Source: Chryseobacterium mulctrae (lineage in GTDB: Bacteria; Bacteroidota; Bacteroidia; Flavobacteriales; Weeksellaceae). From it: 64,000 nucleotides of DNA. The DNA lies in the NCBI RefSeq assembly GCF_006175945.1, contig NZ_VAJL01000001.1:1674001-1738000 (forward strand). The letters run 5' to 3'. Numbering within the stretch: the first letter of the stretch is position 1; each line of letters begins with the position of its first letter. The translations under genes were made by a program, and so were the position numbers. Below, piece after piece: positions 33,894 to 42,746 of the stretch. The notes beneath the pieces were generated by a model, which was given only the letters and a program-made list of their open reading frames with translations, was not told the origin of the DNA and ran no database searches.

Positions 33894-35449
33894 TTAAAAA
33901 AATTAGCTTTTTAATAGGCATTTTGCTGTTCGGTTTACAATATGGTCAACAAACCAAAGAACAATTGCAAAAGCAAAATGCTGATCTAAAAAAACAGATA
34001 TCTCAGATAAATTCAGATTTGGCAAAAACAAGAAACGAATCTAAATTGTCTATCTCATATTTGAATAACGTTAATAAAAAATTAGCGCTTAGAGAAAAGG
34101 TTTATAATAATACGCAAAAAGAAAAAAGATTTATTGAAGACGAAATATATCTTCGTCAGCTTGAAATTAATCGTCAAAACCGAGAGCTTGCTGTTTTAAG
34201 AAAAAATTACGCTCAAGTTTTGGTAAATGCCTACAAAAACAAAGGAGTACAAAATAAAGTAACTTTTATACTTTCATCAAAAAGTTTGGGGGAAGCATTA
34301 CGAAGAGTACAATATTTAAAGCAATATTCAGATTATCAGGATAAAAAAGCTGCTGAAATAACAACAGCTGCCGTTGCGCTGAAAAAATCTGTTGAACAGA
34401 AAAAGAGATCGGCGAACGAAAAAGAAAACCTGTTAGTTAATCAGAAAAAAGATTTAACAACTATCAGTGTTGAGCGTACTCAGAAAGAACAGTTGGTGAC
34501 AGATTTCAAGAAAAACGAAACAAAACTTACCGCTGATCTTAGACAAAAACAATCTCAGTCTAAAGCTTTAGAAGGACAAATAAGAGCCATTATTGCTGAA
34601 GAAATAAGAATTGCAAAAGCTGAAGAAGAAAGCAGAAGAAAAGCAGAGGCAGAAAAAATTCGTTTAGCAAAAATCGCTGCAGACAGAGAAAAAGCAAGAA
34701 TTGAAGCAGAAGCAAAAGCTCGTGCCGAAGCTTTGGAAAAAGAAAGAAAATTAGCCGAAGCTGAAGCTAAAAAAGCTGCAGATTTAGTTGCTAAAAGAGC
34801 TGAAGAAGAAAGAAAAAGAAATGAAGAAGCAGCAAGAAGCGAGGCTAGTGCAAAAGATGAAGCTAGAAAGATTGCTGCTAAAAAGGCTTCTGAAGATGCT
34901 GAATTAAGATCCAAAGAAGCTACAGCCAAACTAAACGCTGCAAAAGCTGCTGAAGAAGCTTTAGAAAAGAAAAAAGAAAGCGATAAAAAAGCGGCTGAAA
35001 CAAAAGCAATGACCAATTATGGTGTATCTGCTCCAGCTGCAGGAAGCAATTTTGTTTCAAACAAAGGTAGAATTTCTATGCCTGCGCAAGGAACAATCAC
35101 CCATAGATTCGGAAGACAGCAACACCCTGTCTTTAAATCGATTTGGGAAGAAAATAACGGTATTAAAATATCCGTAGCAAAAGGAACTTCTGCAAGAGCC
35201 GTTTTCCCAGGAGTAGTATCTCAGGTAATTCCTTCGGCAGACGGTACAAGAACGGTAATGATAAAACATGGTGATTATTTTACCATTTACTCAAATCTAA
35301 GCAGCACAACAGTTTCTAAGAACCAACAGGTTTCTGCAGGAACAGTGGTAGGAGCAGTTGCACAGGATTTTGACGGCACTTATACGCTTGATTTCCAGAT
35401 ATGGAATGGAAATAATGCAGTTGACCCATTAGGTTGGGTTTCATATTAA
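33890..35449 (+). CDS. EnvC-like murein hydrolase activator (degenerate M23 domain)
   Basis: The 519-residue protein has a signal peptide (about 1-20), a long coiled coil (20-245), a Lys/Ala/Glu-rich helical tract (about 245-375) and a C-terminal LytM/M23 fold (about 395-519; GTITHRFGRQQHPVFKS). The zinc ligands are altered: the H..D pair region reads NNGIKISV, the HxH region reads SNLSS and LDFQIW replaces LHFEIW. This fits a non-catalytic activator such as EnvC, which switches on amidases at the division septum. The substrate amidase is not in the window. It overlaps the DUF4292 stop by 4 bases. Confidence 0.88.
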   Translation: MIKKISFLIGILLFGLQYGQQTKEQLQKQNADLKKQISQINSDLAKTRNESKLSISYLNNVNKKLALREKVYNNTQKEKRFIEDEIYLRQLEINRQNRELAVLRKNYAQVLVNAYKNKGVQNKVTFILSSKSLGEALRRVQYLKQYSDYQDKKAAEITTAAVALKKSVEQKKRSANEKENLLVNQKKDLTTISVERTQKEQLVTDFKKNETKLTADLRQKQSQSKALEGQIRAIIAEEIRIAKAEEESRRKAEAEKIRLAKIAADREKARIEAEAKARAEALEKERKLAEAEAKKAADLVAKRAEEERKRNEEAARSEASAKDEARKIAAKKASEDAELRSKEATAKLNAAKAAEEALEKKKESDKKAAETKAMTNYGVSAPAAGSNFVSNKGRISMPAQGTITHRFGRQQHPVFKSIWEENNGIKISVAKGTSARAVFPGVVSQVIPSADGTRTVMIKHGDYFTIYSNLSSTTVSKNQQVSAGTVVGAVAQDFDGTYTLDFQIWNGNNAVDPLGWVSY

Positions 35450-35457
35450 AAAAAGAT

Positions 35458-35465
35458 TAACTTTG
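35458..35465 (+). promoter_or_regulatory. Candidate -7 promoter element for tatA (TAACTTTG)
   Basis: TAACTTTG is an exact TAnnTTTG match 15 bases before the tatA ATG, with a TTGG at 35434-35437 at about the right distance for the -33 box. It overlaps the tail of the preceding gene region. Confidence 0.5.
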
Positions 35466-35479
35466 CAAAAATTTAAGAA

Positions 35480-35695
35480 ATGTATACATTAACAATACTC
35501 GCCTTATCTTGGCAGCACATCCTTATCGTTGCCATCATTCTTTTATTACTTTTCGGAGGTAAAAAAATCCCTGAATTGATGAGAGGTATGGGTTCTGGAA
35601 TTAAAGAATTTAAAGATGCTATTAAAGAAGAAGACAAGCCGGAAGCAAAAACTACGGAGAATAATCCTTCAAACAATAATTCAAACAGCAACTAA
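35480..35695 (+). CDS. tatA: Twin-arginine translocase subunit TatA/TatE
   Basis: TatA forms the pore of the Tat pathway, which exports folded proteins. The 71-residue protein has the short N-terminal helix (HILIVAIILLLLFGGKKIPE, residues 13-32), the conserved FGGKKIPEL hinge and an amphipathic helix (MRGMGSGIKEFKDAIKEE). It ends in a polar Asn/Ser tail. No tatC is adjacent. It has its own candidate promoter and lies 16 bases before the DUF4254 gene. Confidence 0.95.
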   Translation: MYTLTILALSWQHILIVAIILLLLFGGKKIPELMRGMGSGIKEFKDAIKEEDKPEAKTTENNPSNNNSNSN

Positions 35696-35711
35696 ATAAT
35701 TCTTCATTTCA

Positions 35712-36323
35712 ATGAATTTCACCGATACTGCCTGGAAGATCTTCAACCAATCAATTGAAGACTATCATGTATTAGACAGCGTTGAGACACCTGTGAAAAA
35801 TCCTTTTGAAACAGACAGTTTGGAACGGATTTTGTATGCTAAAAACTGGATTGATACCGTTCAATGGCATTTGGAAGATATTATTAGAGATGAAAACATA
35901 GACCCTGTTGAAGCTCTTCAATTAAAGAGGACAATAGATTCTTCAAATCAAAAAAGAACTGATTTAGTGGAATTTATAGACAGTTGGTTTTTAGATAAAT
36001 ATAAAAATATTACTCCTAAATCTGATGCAAAAATAAATACTGAAACTCCAGCTTGGGCTGTTGACAGATTATCTATTTTGGCATTAAAGGTTTATCATAT
36101 GTCGTTGGAAGCCAACAGAGAATCTGCTTCTGAAGAGCACCGTCAAAATTGCCAGGCAAAATTAGACGTATTGCATACTCAGAAAGAAGATTTGTCAACT
36201 TCAATTATTCAATTACTTACAGATATTGAAAACGGTGATGTTAAGATGAAAGTGTACAAACAAATGAAAATGTACAACGATGAAAGTCTTAACCCAATCC
36301 TTTACCAAAAGGAGCAAAAATGA
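35712..36323 (+). CDS. DUF4254-domain protein
   Basis: The 203-residue protein is soluble and helical, with no signal peptide. The conserved features are KNPFETDSLERILYAKNWIDT and VQWHLEDIIRDENIDP near residues 27-62, and a late AWAVDRLSILALKVYHM near 117. These fit DUF4254, a Bacteroidota family often placed beside glycosyltransferases; its function is unknown. It overlaps the next lipoprotein gene by ATGA, so the two are translated together. Confidence 0.88.
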   Translation: MNFTDTAWKIFNQSIEDYHVLDSVETPVKNPFETDSLERILYAKNWIDTVQWHLEDIIRDENIDPVEALQLKRTIDSSNQKRTDLVEFIDSWFLDKYKNITPKSDAKINTETPAWAVDRLSILALKVYHMSLEANRESASEEHRQNCQAKLDVLHTQKEDLSTSIIQLLTDIENGDVKMKVYKQMKMYNDESLNPILYQKEQK

Positions 36324-36769
36324 GACGACTACTTTTTCTTGGAATACTTTTATTAATCACTTCTTGTGCCACTGAAAAGCTGAATTTATCGCCTTTATCA
36401 AACACATTCTCAAGTGAGGCAAAATCTGATTCTGAAGATTCAAAAAGTATAAGCATCAATATTACCGAAAATGTAAATGCCTCAGAAATCACTAATCTGA
36501 TTTCTACTTTTCCTAAATTTACCAATACTGCTGTAAATGATGAAGTAATTACCTTAAAGTACACGCTTCAAAATTATCTGTATGCGATAGCTGCAGGGAA
36601 TAATTCAGGTAAAAACAAGACCATTAGAGATCTGGAAAAATCTTACAAAAATATCCAAAAATTAAGAAAATATCTTAAAAAGGATGAAGATGAAGTATTA
36701 AACAGATATTTGGTAAGACTAAAAACTAATATTACCGTAATAGAAGATTCTGTAAACGGAAAAAAATAA
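36320..36769 (+). CDS. Small lipoprotein of unknown function
   Basis: The 149-residue protein opens with MRRLLFLGILLLITSC, a lipobox with lipidated Cys16. The mature part has a Ser/Asp-rich linker, then a helical region with a basic end (NKTIRDLEKSYKNIQKLRKY). No domain is recognised. It is translationally coupled to the DUF4254 gene and is followed 13 bases later by ribA. It is probably anchored in the envelope. Confidence 0.8.
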   Translation: MRRLLFLGILLLITSCATEKLNLSPLSNTFSSEAKSDSEDSKSISINITENVNASEITNLISTFPKFTNTAVNDEVITLKYTLQNYLYAIAAGNNSGKNKTIRDLEKSYKNIQKLRKYLKKDEDEVLNRYLVRLKTNITVIEDSVNGKK

Positions 36770-36782
36770 ACAAAACAATTCA

Positions 36783-37376
36783 ATGATTAAAATTCAGGCG
36801 GAAGCTAATGTTCCTACAGAACACGGTAATTTCCGAATGATCGCTTTTTCGGAAGATGAAAATGACTGGATGCCGCACATGGCAGTAATCGCAGAAAATA
36901 CAGATTTTTCTCAGCCTGTTAATGTACGTTTTCATTCTGAATGTATTACCGGAGAAGTTTTCCATTCAAAAAAATGCGAATGCGGGCAACAGCTTGATGC
37001 AGCAATGAAATATATGCATGAAAATGGCGGACTCATCATTTATCTTCGTCAGGAAGGTAGAAACATCGGAATCATCAATAAACTTAAAGCATATTCTCTT
37101 CAGGAAAAAGGTTTTGATACTGTACAGGCAAATCTGGAGCTTGGTTTACCTGCCGATGACAGAAATTTTGGTATCGCTATCGAAATTCTAAATCAACTGA
37201 AAATAGAAAATATCAACCTTTTAACCAATAACCCGGAAAAGGTAAAGTTTGTAAAGGAAAGCAACATCAACCTCAACTCGAGAGTTCCGTTGCAAATCCC
37301 TGCAAACGAAAATAGTAAAGAATATTTACAGACAAAAAAAGATTTCTTCGGTCATTTTTTAGATGACCAGAAATAA
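36783..37376 (+). CDS. ribA: GTP cyclohydrolase II
   Basis: This enzyme opens the imidazole ring of GTP, the first step of riboflavin synthesis. The 197-residue protein carries the zinc ligands Cys54, Cys65 and Cys67 in the HSECITGEVFHSKKCEC region, the catalytic RQEGRNIGIINKLKAY near residue 95 and NNPEKV near 150 (usually NNP.K). It is a stand-alone RibA without the RibB (DHBP synthase) domain. No FMN riboswitch is visible upstream, and it appears to be read through from the preceding lipoprotein gene. A hairpin terminator follows. Confidence 0.94.
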   Translation: MIKIQAEANVPTEHGNFRMIAFSEDENDWMPHMAVIAENTDFSQPVNVRFHSECITGEVFHSKKCECGQQLDAAMKYMHENGGLIIYLRQEGRNIGIINKLKAYSLQEKGFDTVQANLELGLPADDRNFGIAIEILNQLKIENINLLTNNPEKVKFVKESNINLNSRVPLQIPANENSKEYLQTKKDFFGHFLDDQK

Positions 37377-37393
37377 TTTAAATCAAATAAATC

Positions 37394-37428
37394 AAAAGCG
37401 CCGAAAAGTAAATTTCCGGCGCTTTTTT
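37394..37428. terminator. Terminator after ribA
   Basis: AAAAGCGCCG (37394-37403) pairs with CGGCGCTTTT (37417-37426), extended by AAA/TTT with a bulge, and is followed by T residues. It lies between convergent genes. Confidence 0.85.
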
Positions 37429-37458
37429 ATTATAAAAATTTGAAAAGATTCTGCTTAA

Positions 37459-37974
37459 TTAGTATTTCGTAACTTTTGAATCGTTAATTTTAAAATACTT
37501 GATAACTGCATTATAATCGCTGTAATCAACTGGAGCTTGAGCACCTTTATTTACAATATCTGCAGGAACTAAAACAATTCTGAATTTTTGATTATTATAA
37601 TAAATTGGCGTAGTCGTTACATCATAAGTTCCACCAATATAGATTTGCACATCATTTTTAGTAAAATCAAAATCATAATCTAATTCGTTACCATTGTTCA
37701 GGTAAATAGTTTTAGGAATTTGTTCCCAAACATTATTACTTCCGGAAAGATCTTTTAATCTATATACTAAAACCATATCAGAAGGCAATATGCTGATTGA
37801 CTGATTAATATAATGTTGATCTGTGGTACTATTATATTGGAAACTTCTAGTAATCTCTATAACTCCTGCAACAGTGTCGTTATCTACGTACTGTACATTA
37901 TCATCGTCATTATCGCAACTAACAGTAAATACACTGACAAATGCAAGCATTAAAAATGGAATAATTTTTTTCAT
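37459..37974 (-). CDS. Small lipoprotein of unknown function
   Basis: The 171-residue protein has a lipobox (MKKIIPFLMLAFVSVFTVSC, lipidated Cys20) and a very acidic start (DNDDDN) of the kind that directs Bacteroidota lipoproteins to the surface. The rest is predicted beta-rich (YINQSISILPSDMVLVYRL, YDFDFTKNDVQIYIGGTYDV). No family is recognised. It is monocistronic, convergent with ribA and divergent from the GH3 gene. Confidence 0.78.
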   Translation of the reverse strand: MKKIIPFLMLAFVSVFTVSCDNDDDNVQYVDNDTVAGVIEITRSFQYNSTTDQHYINQSISILPSDMVLVYRLKDLSGSNNVWEQIPKTIYLNNGNELDYDFDFTKNDVQIYIGGTYDVTTTPIYYNNQKFRIVLVPADIVNKGAQAPVDYSDYNAVIKYFKINDSKVTKY

Positions 37975-38062
37975 TTTAAATAAGTTTTAATATTACTAAT
38001 GGCGGAATCAAAACATATACCAAAAATCACAAAAACTTTAGTATTCATCATTTTTTTAATCG

Positions 38063-38070
38063 TATTTTTG
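38063..38070 (+). promoter_or_regulatory. Candidate -7 promoter element for the GH3-bshA pair (TATTTTTG)
   Basis: TATTTTTG matches TAnnTTTG exactly and lies 16 bases before the GH3 ATG. No clear -33 TTTG is seen. Confidence 0.4.
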
Positions 38071-38086
38071 TTCATATTCAAAAATC

Positions 38087-39817
38087 ATGAAGAAATTAGT
38101 TTTTAATTTTCTCTTAATTACCGTTTCATTCAGTGTAAATCTTTCGGCGCAATATCAGCCAAAGGATATTTCAAAACATGATCTTAAAAAAGCAAAAGAA
38201 TGGGTCAACCAAACTTACAACAGTCTTTCACAGGATGAAAAACTAGGCCAGCTTTTTATTGTGGCGCTCTACACCAATAAAGACGAAAACCATATTAATC
38301 AGGTAAGGAATATTGTTACAAACGATAAAATCGGCGGATTGATTCTGATGCAGGATGACGCAGCAAGAGAAATTAATCTTGTAAATGAATTTCAACAAAA
38401 ATCAAAAGTCCCGTTAATGATCGGAATGGATGCTGAATGGGGGCTTTACCAAAGAATCAATACTGCTCACAAATTTCCTTGGGCAATGACATTGGGTGCT
38501 ATTCAGGATAAAGATCTTATTTATAAGATGGCTGCGAAAATTGCCGAAGATTGCAAAAGAATGGGTATCAATTGGGATTTTGCACCTGTTGTTGATGTCA
38601 ATACCAATCCAAACAATCCGATTATTGGAAACAGAAGTTTCGGTTCAGAAGTCTCTAATGTTACGCAGTCTGCATTATCTTATGCAAATGGTTTGCAAGA
38701 CAACAATATTCTTGCGGCGATTAAACATTTTCCGGGACACGGTGATACCAATACAGACTCTCACCTCGATCTTCCCGTAGTTTCTCATAATTTAGATAGA
38801 TTAAATAAAATAGAATTAGCACCTTTCAAAGCTTTGATGAATAAAGGAATTGGTGGCGTAATGGTTGCGCATTTGTACGTTCCAAGTTTGGAGTCAGGAA
38901 AAGGAATTCCTGCTTCTATTTCAAAAAATATTATCACCGGATTATTAAAAGAAAAGCTTAGTTACAAAGGTTTGATTATCACAGATGCTTTAAATATGGG
39001 CGCTGTAGCTAATAAATACAAACCGGGCGAACTAGATGCTTTGGCTTTCAAGGCAGGAAATGATATCATGCTTTTTTCTCAAGGTGTTTCGGAAGGTAAA
39101 AAACTCATTCAGAAAGCAATCGATAAAGGAGAAATTTCTCAATCGAGAGTTGAAGAAAGTGTGAAGAAAATTTTATTAACTAAATATCTTTTGGGTTTAA
39201 GCCAGTACACTCCAAAAAATCCAGAAAACGTTAATTATGACCTCAATAATGATTCGCATACAAAATTGGTTCAAAATCTTTATTCAAATGCTTTAACATT
39301 ATTAAAAGACGAAAAGAAACTACTTCCTTTAAATTCTAATACAACATATTATTATGTTCCATTGGAAGAAGCTCCTTATCAGACTTTTGAAAATAGGTTG
39401 AAATTAGATGCTAAAATTATTGTTAAAAAAGCTTCAGAAATCAATACAATTCCTGCAAATTCTACGGTAATTGTAGGCTTTCATAAAGATAATTCTACAG
39501 CTTACAAACCTTACAAAATTTCAGCAGAGTCAAAAAAGATTTTATCGGAATTGACAAAAAACCAAAATGTGATTCTCAATATTTTTGGAAGCGCATATGC
39601 TTTGAAGGATATTGATCTATCTAAAGTTTCCACCGTTCTGGTTTCTTACGAAAACAACGATGATTCTATGACGGCAACTGCAGATGCATTTCGTGGAAAG
39701 ACTACAATTTCAGGAAAACTTCCGGTTTTAGTTAATGATCAATTAAAACCTGGAATGGGAATGACTTTAGATCCATTTAAATTTTCAAAATCAACAGAAT
39801 TCACCACTTCAAAATAA
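38087..39817 (+). CDS. Exported glycoside hydrolase family 3, NagZ-like
   Basis: The signal peptide (about residues 1-23, ending LSAQ) predicts a periplasmic enzyme. The GH3 barrel (about 40-390) has LGQLFIVALY, MIGMDAEWGLYQR, the NagZ-type loop KHFPGHGDTNTDSHLDLPVV with its catalytic His, and GLIITDALNMGAV carrying the nucleophile Asp. A C-terminal GH3_C-like domain completes 576 residues. It lacks the beta-lactamase-like domain found on longer Bacteroidota NagZ proteins. The likely substrate is GlcNAc-anhydro-muropeptide or another beta-N-acetylhexosaminide. bshA follows 10 bases later. Confidence 0.9.
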   Translation: MKKLVFNFLLITVSFSVNLSAQYQPKDISKHDLKKAKEWVNQTYNSLSQDEKLGQLFIVALYTNKDENHINQVRNIVTNDKIGGLILMQDDAAREINLVNEFQQKSKVPLMIGMDAEWGLYQRINTAHKFPWAMTLGAIQDKDLIYKMAAKIAEDCKRMGINWDFAPVVDVNTNPNNPIIGNRSFGSEVSNVTQSALSYANGLQDNNILAAIKHFPGHGDTNTDSHLDLPVVSHNLDRLNKIELAPFKALMNKGIGGVMVAHLYVPSLESGKGIPASISKNIITGLLKEKLSYKGLIITDALNMGAVANKYKPGELDALAFKAGNDIMLFSQGVSEGKKLIQKAIDKGEISQSRVEESVKKILLTKYLLGLSQYTPKNPENVNYDLNNDSHTKLVQNLYSNALTLLKDEKKLLPLNSNTTYYYVPLEEAPYQTFENRLKLDAKIIVKKASEINTIPANSTVIVGFHKDNSTAYKPYKISAESKKILSELTKNQNVILNIFGSAYALKDIDLSKVSTVLVSYENNDDSMTATADAFRGKTTISGKLPVLVNDQLKPGMGMTLDPFKFSKSTEFTTSK

Positions 39818-39827
39818 CAACAGTACA

Positions 39828-40976
39828 ATGAAAATAGGCATACTTTGCTACCCAACATACGGCGGAAGCGGAATTGTGGCAACAGAACTCGGAATGTCTC
39901 TCGCCAACAAAGGCTATGAAGTACATTTCATCAGTTCGGCACTTCCCGCAAGATTAGATATTACCAACCCGAATATTTTCTTTCATAAAGTAAATGTTCA
40001 AACCTACCCTCTTTTCCAATATCAACCTTATGACATTGCGTTGAGCTCAATGATTTACCGTGTTGTAAATCTTTATAAATTAGATTTACTTCATGCTCAT
40101 TACGCCATCCCTTATGCTTATGCAGCTTTTACAGCTAAGCAAATGTTGAAGGAAGACAATAATGATATTCCTTTGGTGACCACGCTTCACGGAACCGATA
40201 TTACTTTGGTGGGGCAACATCCAAGTTATAAACATGCGGTAGAATTTTCGATCAATCAATCAGATGCAATTACGTCTGTTTCAGAAAGTCTGAAAAAAGA
40301 TACCTTACAGTTTTTTAATATCAAAAAAGAAATTCAGGTAATCACCAACTTTATAGATAATTCTGAATTTGATGAACTTAATGAATGTCAGCGAACTCAA
40401 TTTGCCAATGAGGATGAAAAAATTCTGATTCACGTTTCCAATTTACGTCCGGTAAAACGTGTGGATGAAGTTTTACAAATCTTTAAAAATGTTGAAAAGA
40501 AAGTAAAATCTAAATTGATTATCATCGGTGAAGGTCCCGATATGGAAAAAGTAAATCAGTTCTTAGAAGAAAACCCTGATTTAATATCAAAAATCAGATT
40601 GTTAGGAAAAGTAAATGATCTGTATAGAATTTTACAGCTTTCAGATGTATTTTTACTTCCATCCGAGCAGGAAAGTTTCGGTTTGGCAGCTTTAGAAGCA
40701 ATGGCAGCATATACTCCTGTAATCAGTTCAAATGCGGGCGGAATTCCTGAAGTAAATATCCAGGGCGAAACCGGATTTTTAGCAGAAATTGGTAATGTGG
40801 AAGCGATGAGTAATTATTGCATCAAACTTTTAAGCAACGATGAACTTTTGGCACAAATGAAAATGAATGCTAAAGAACAAGCTGTAAAATTTGATTTGAA
40901 AAACATTCTTCCTATTTATGAGGAGATGTACAAAACAACGATTACCAATTTCAAAAAGGAGCCTGCGAAAGCTTAA
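39828..40976 (+). CDS. bshA: N-acetyl-alpha-D-glucosaminyl L-malate synthase BshA
   Basis: BshA joins UDP-GlcNAc to L-malate, the first step in bacillithiol synthesis. The 382-residue GT4 glycosyltransferase starts with the diagnostic MKIGILCYPTYGGSGIVATE. It continues with HAHYAIPYAYAAF near residue 88, TTLHGTDITLVGQHPSYKH near 118, SNLRPVKRVDEVLQIF near 204 and the EX7E-type PSEQESFGLAALEAMA near 283. Bacillithiol is the main low-molecular-weight thiol in many Bacteroidota. It shares a transcript with the upstream GH3 gene. Other bsh genes are not in the window. Confidence 0.95.
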   Translation: MKIGILCYPTYGGSGIVATELGMSLANKGYEVHFISSALPARLDITNPNIFFHKVNVQTYPLFQYQPYDIALSSMIYRVVNLYKLDLLHAHYAIPYAYAAFTAKQMLKEDNNDIPLVTTLHGTDITLVGQHPSYKHAVEFSINQSDAITSVSESLKKDTLQFFNIKKEIQVITNFIDNSEFDELNECQRTQFANEDEKILIHVSNLRPVKRVDEVLQIFKNVEKKVKSKLIIIGEGPDMEKVNQFLEENPDLISKIRLLGKVNDLYRILQLSDVFLLPSEQESFGLAALEAMAAYTPVISSNAGGIPEVNIQGETGFLAEIGNVEAMSNYCIKLLSNDELLAQMKMNAKEQAVKFDLKNILPIYEEMYKTTITNFKKEPAKA

Positions 40977-40996
40977 GCTTTTCTTAAAAATAAATT

Positions 40997-41026
40997 AAAA
41001 TCCAGTGCTCTTGCTCTGGATTTTTT
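40997..41026 (+). terminator. Terminator after bshA
   Basis: AAAATCCAG pairs with CTGGATTTT around a 10-base loop and ends in TTTTTT. Confidence 0.8.
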
Positions 41027-41097
41027 GTTTATAAATTTTATTACAAATACATAATTGAAAACATAGCTTTTCCTATTTTAAGAAAATTATTGATTCA

Positions 41098-41172
41098 GTT
41101 CAGCTCCTTCGGAGCTGAACCTTTGTAGAAAACATCAGTTAATCTACGAATCGCGGCGCTCCGTAGGAGCGC
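41098..41172. repeat. REP/BIME-like pair of GC-rich palindromes
   Basis: GTTCAGCTCC (41098-41107) pairs with GGAGCTGAAC (41111-41120), loop TTC. GCGCTCC (41156-41162) pairs with GGAGCGC (41166-41172), loop GTA. Between them is CTTTGTAGAAAAC. Two opposing GGAGC hairpins around a short AT spacer resemble a widespread Bacteroidota intergenic repeat. Confidence 0.65.
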
Positions 41173-41252
41173 AACCTAAAAACCTCATTAAAAAAAATAT
41201 CATTTCAAAAAATATTTTTCACTAAATTAGTTGTAACACAAAACCACAACTG

Positions 41253-42518
41253 ATGAATGAAAAATTGCTTCAATACCTTTGGAATTTCAAAGTGTTTACT
41301 CATTTTAACTTCCAAGACACCGACGGAAATCTTATTGAAATTTTAGATTTTGGGAAATGGAATACCGATTCGGGACCGGATTTTCTGATGGCAAAAATCA
41401 AAATCAGAAATCTTATTCTTGCCGGAAATATAGAACTTCATGTAAAATCTTCCGACTGGATTTTTCATCAACACTCAAAAGATCCAGCTTATCAGAATAT
41501 CATTTTGCATGTAGTTTTCCAAAATGATGTTGACATCAAAGAATTTAAAGACCAGAATATCCCGACCCTGGAATTGAGAGATCATATAGATAAAAATGTT
41601 TTTCAGAAATATGAGAATTTATTAAAAGAAAATCTTTTTATTCCTTGTGAAAAGGTTTTCAGCTCTACAAAAATCCCTGTTAATTTTCATGAAGAAAATT
41701 TGCTTAAAAAACTGGAAGAAAAATCTTTAGAAATAGAAGCAGATTTGCTGCGTCACAAAAATAATTATGAAGCCGTTATGTTTCATCATCTCGCCTACTC
41801 TTTCGGTTTAAAAGTCAATGCATCAATATTTAAACAGATTGCAGAAAGTATCGATTTCAATATCATCAATAAAATCCGGCAAAATAAAACACAGCTTGAA
41901 GCCTTACTTTTCGGAATTTCCGGCTGGTTAGAAAATCCACAAGATTCACAAATGAAAATATGGAAAAGAGAATTTGAGTTTCTTAAAGCAAAATATACTA
42001 TTCCTGAAATTACAATTCATCCTAAGTTTCTTCGGTTACGCCCGCCAAACTTCCCTACAATTCGTTTACCACAACTCGCTGATCTTTATTTTCAGCATCA
42101 AAACTTATTCTCAAAGATGATTACTGCAGAAAATTCTAGTGTTTTACATCAAATTTTTAAAGACATAAAAGCTTCAGAATATTGGGACAATCATTTTAAT
42201 TTTGGTAAAATCTCTACGATAAATCAGCCAAAAGTTTTAACGAAAGATTTCATTGAACTGATTATTTTAAATGCTATTCTTCCTATAAAATACACCTATC
42301 ACAAATACCAAAATGAAAACATCAACGATGAAATTCTAAAATTCTACAACGAAATTCAGTCTGAAAAGAATTCAGTGATTATAGAATGGAAAAAATTAGG
42401 GGTAAAAATCAAAACCTCTTTAGAAAGCCAAAGCCTGATTTATCATTTTAAAAACTATTGCGAAGCAAAAAATTGCTTAAATTGCGGTATCGGATTTAAA
42501 ATTTTAAAAGAATCTTAA
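41253..42518 (+). CDS. DUF2851 family protein
   Basis: The 421-residue cytoplasmic protein matches DUF2851 at its start (LLQYLWNFKVFTHFNFQDTD, then GKWNTDSGPDFLMAKIKI and GNIELHVKSSDW). It ends with a Cys-containing tail (YCEAKNCLNCGIG) near residue 402 that could bind metal. Function is unknown. DUF2851, PspC and GNAT genes follow each other within 5 bases, an arrangement I recall in flavobacteria. Confidence 0.9.
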   Translation: MNEKLLQYLWNFKVFTHFNFQDTDGNLIEILDFGKWNTDSGPDFLMAKIKIRNLILAGNIELHVKSSDWIFHQHSKDPAYQNIILHVVFQNDVDIKEFKDQNIPTLELRDHIDKNVFQKYENLLKENLFIPCEKVFSSTKIPVNFHEENLLKKLEEKSLEIEADLLRHKNNYEAVMFHHLAYSFGLKVNASIFKQIAESIDFNIINKIRQNKTQLEALLFGISGWLENPQDSQMKIWKREFEFLKAKYTIPEITIHPKFLRLRPPNFPTIRLPQLADLYFQHQNLFSKMITAENSSVLHQIFKDIKASEYWDNHFNFGKISTINQPKVLTKDFIELIILNAILPIKYTYHKYQNENINDEILKFYNEIQSEKNSVIIEWKKLGVKIKTSLESQSLIYHFKNYCEAKNCLNCGIGFKILKES

Positions 42519-42522
42519 AAAA

Positions 42523-42744
42523 ATGTTTGATAATCTACGCCACAAAATGGAACGCGAATGGTTTGGTGTACTCACAAGAATGGGTGCCAAACTGGGAATT
42601 CCGGTTTCTAAACTGAGAGTTTTCTTTATTTATTCTACTTTTGCAACGGCAGGTTTTTTCTTTTTAATTTATCTTGGTCTGGCTTTTACTCTTTGGATTA
42701 AAGACATTTTTATCACCAGACGACCAAGCGTTTTTGACCTTTAA
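42523..42744 (+). CDS. PspC-domain small membrane protein
   Basis: The 73-residue protein has the PspC pattern: a short amphipathic N-terminus with GVLTRMGAKLGIPVSKLRVF, then one transmembrane helix (residues 34-57, FIYSTFATAGFFFLIYLGLA). PspC proteins respond to membrane stress in proteobacteria; here the role is inferred only from the fold. It starts 4 bases after the DUF2851 stop and ends 2 bases before the GNAT start. Confidence 0.85.
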   Translation: MFDNLRHKMEREWFGVLTRMGAKLGIPVSKLRVFFIYSTFATAGFFFLIYLGLAFTLWIKDIFITRRPSVFDL

Positions 42745-42746
42745 TT

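Noticed and set aside
34555..35016. 153-codon Ala/Ser/Phe-rich minus-strand frame inside the EnvC-like gene.
   Set aside because: It is the mirror of the Lys/Ala/Glu-rich helical tract on the other strand; the apparent membrane protein is an artefact of repetitive GCT/AGC-type codons.
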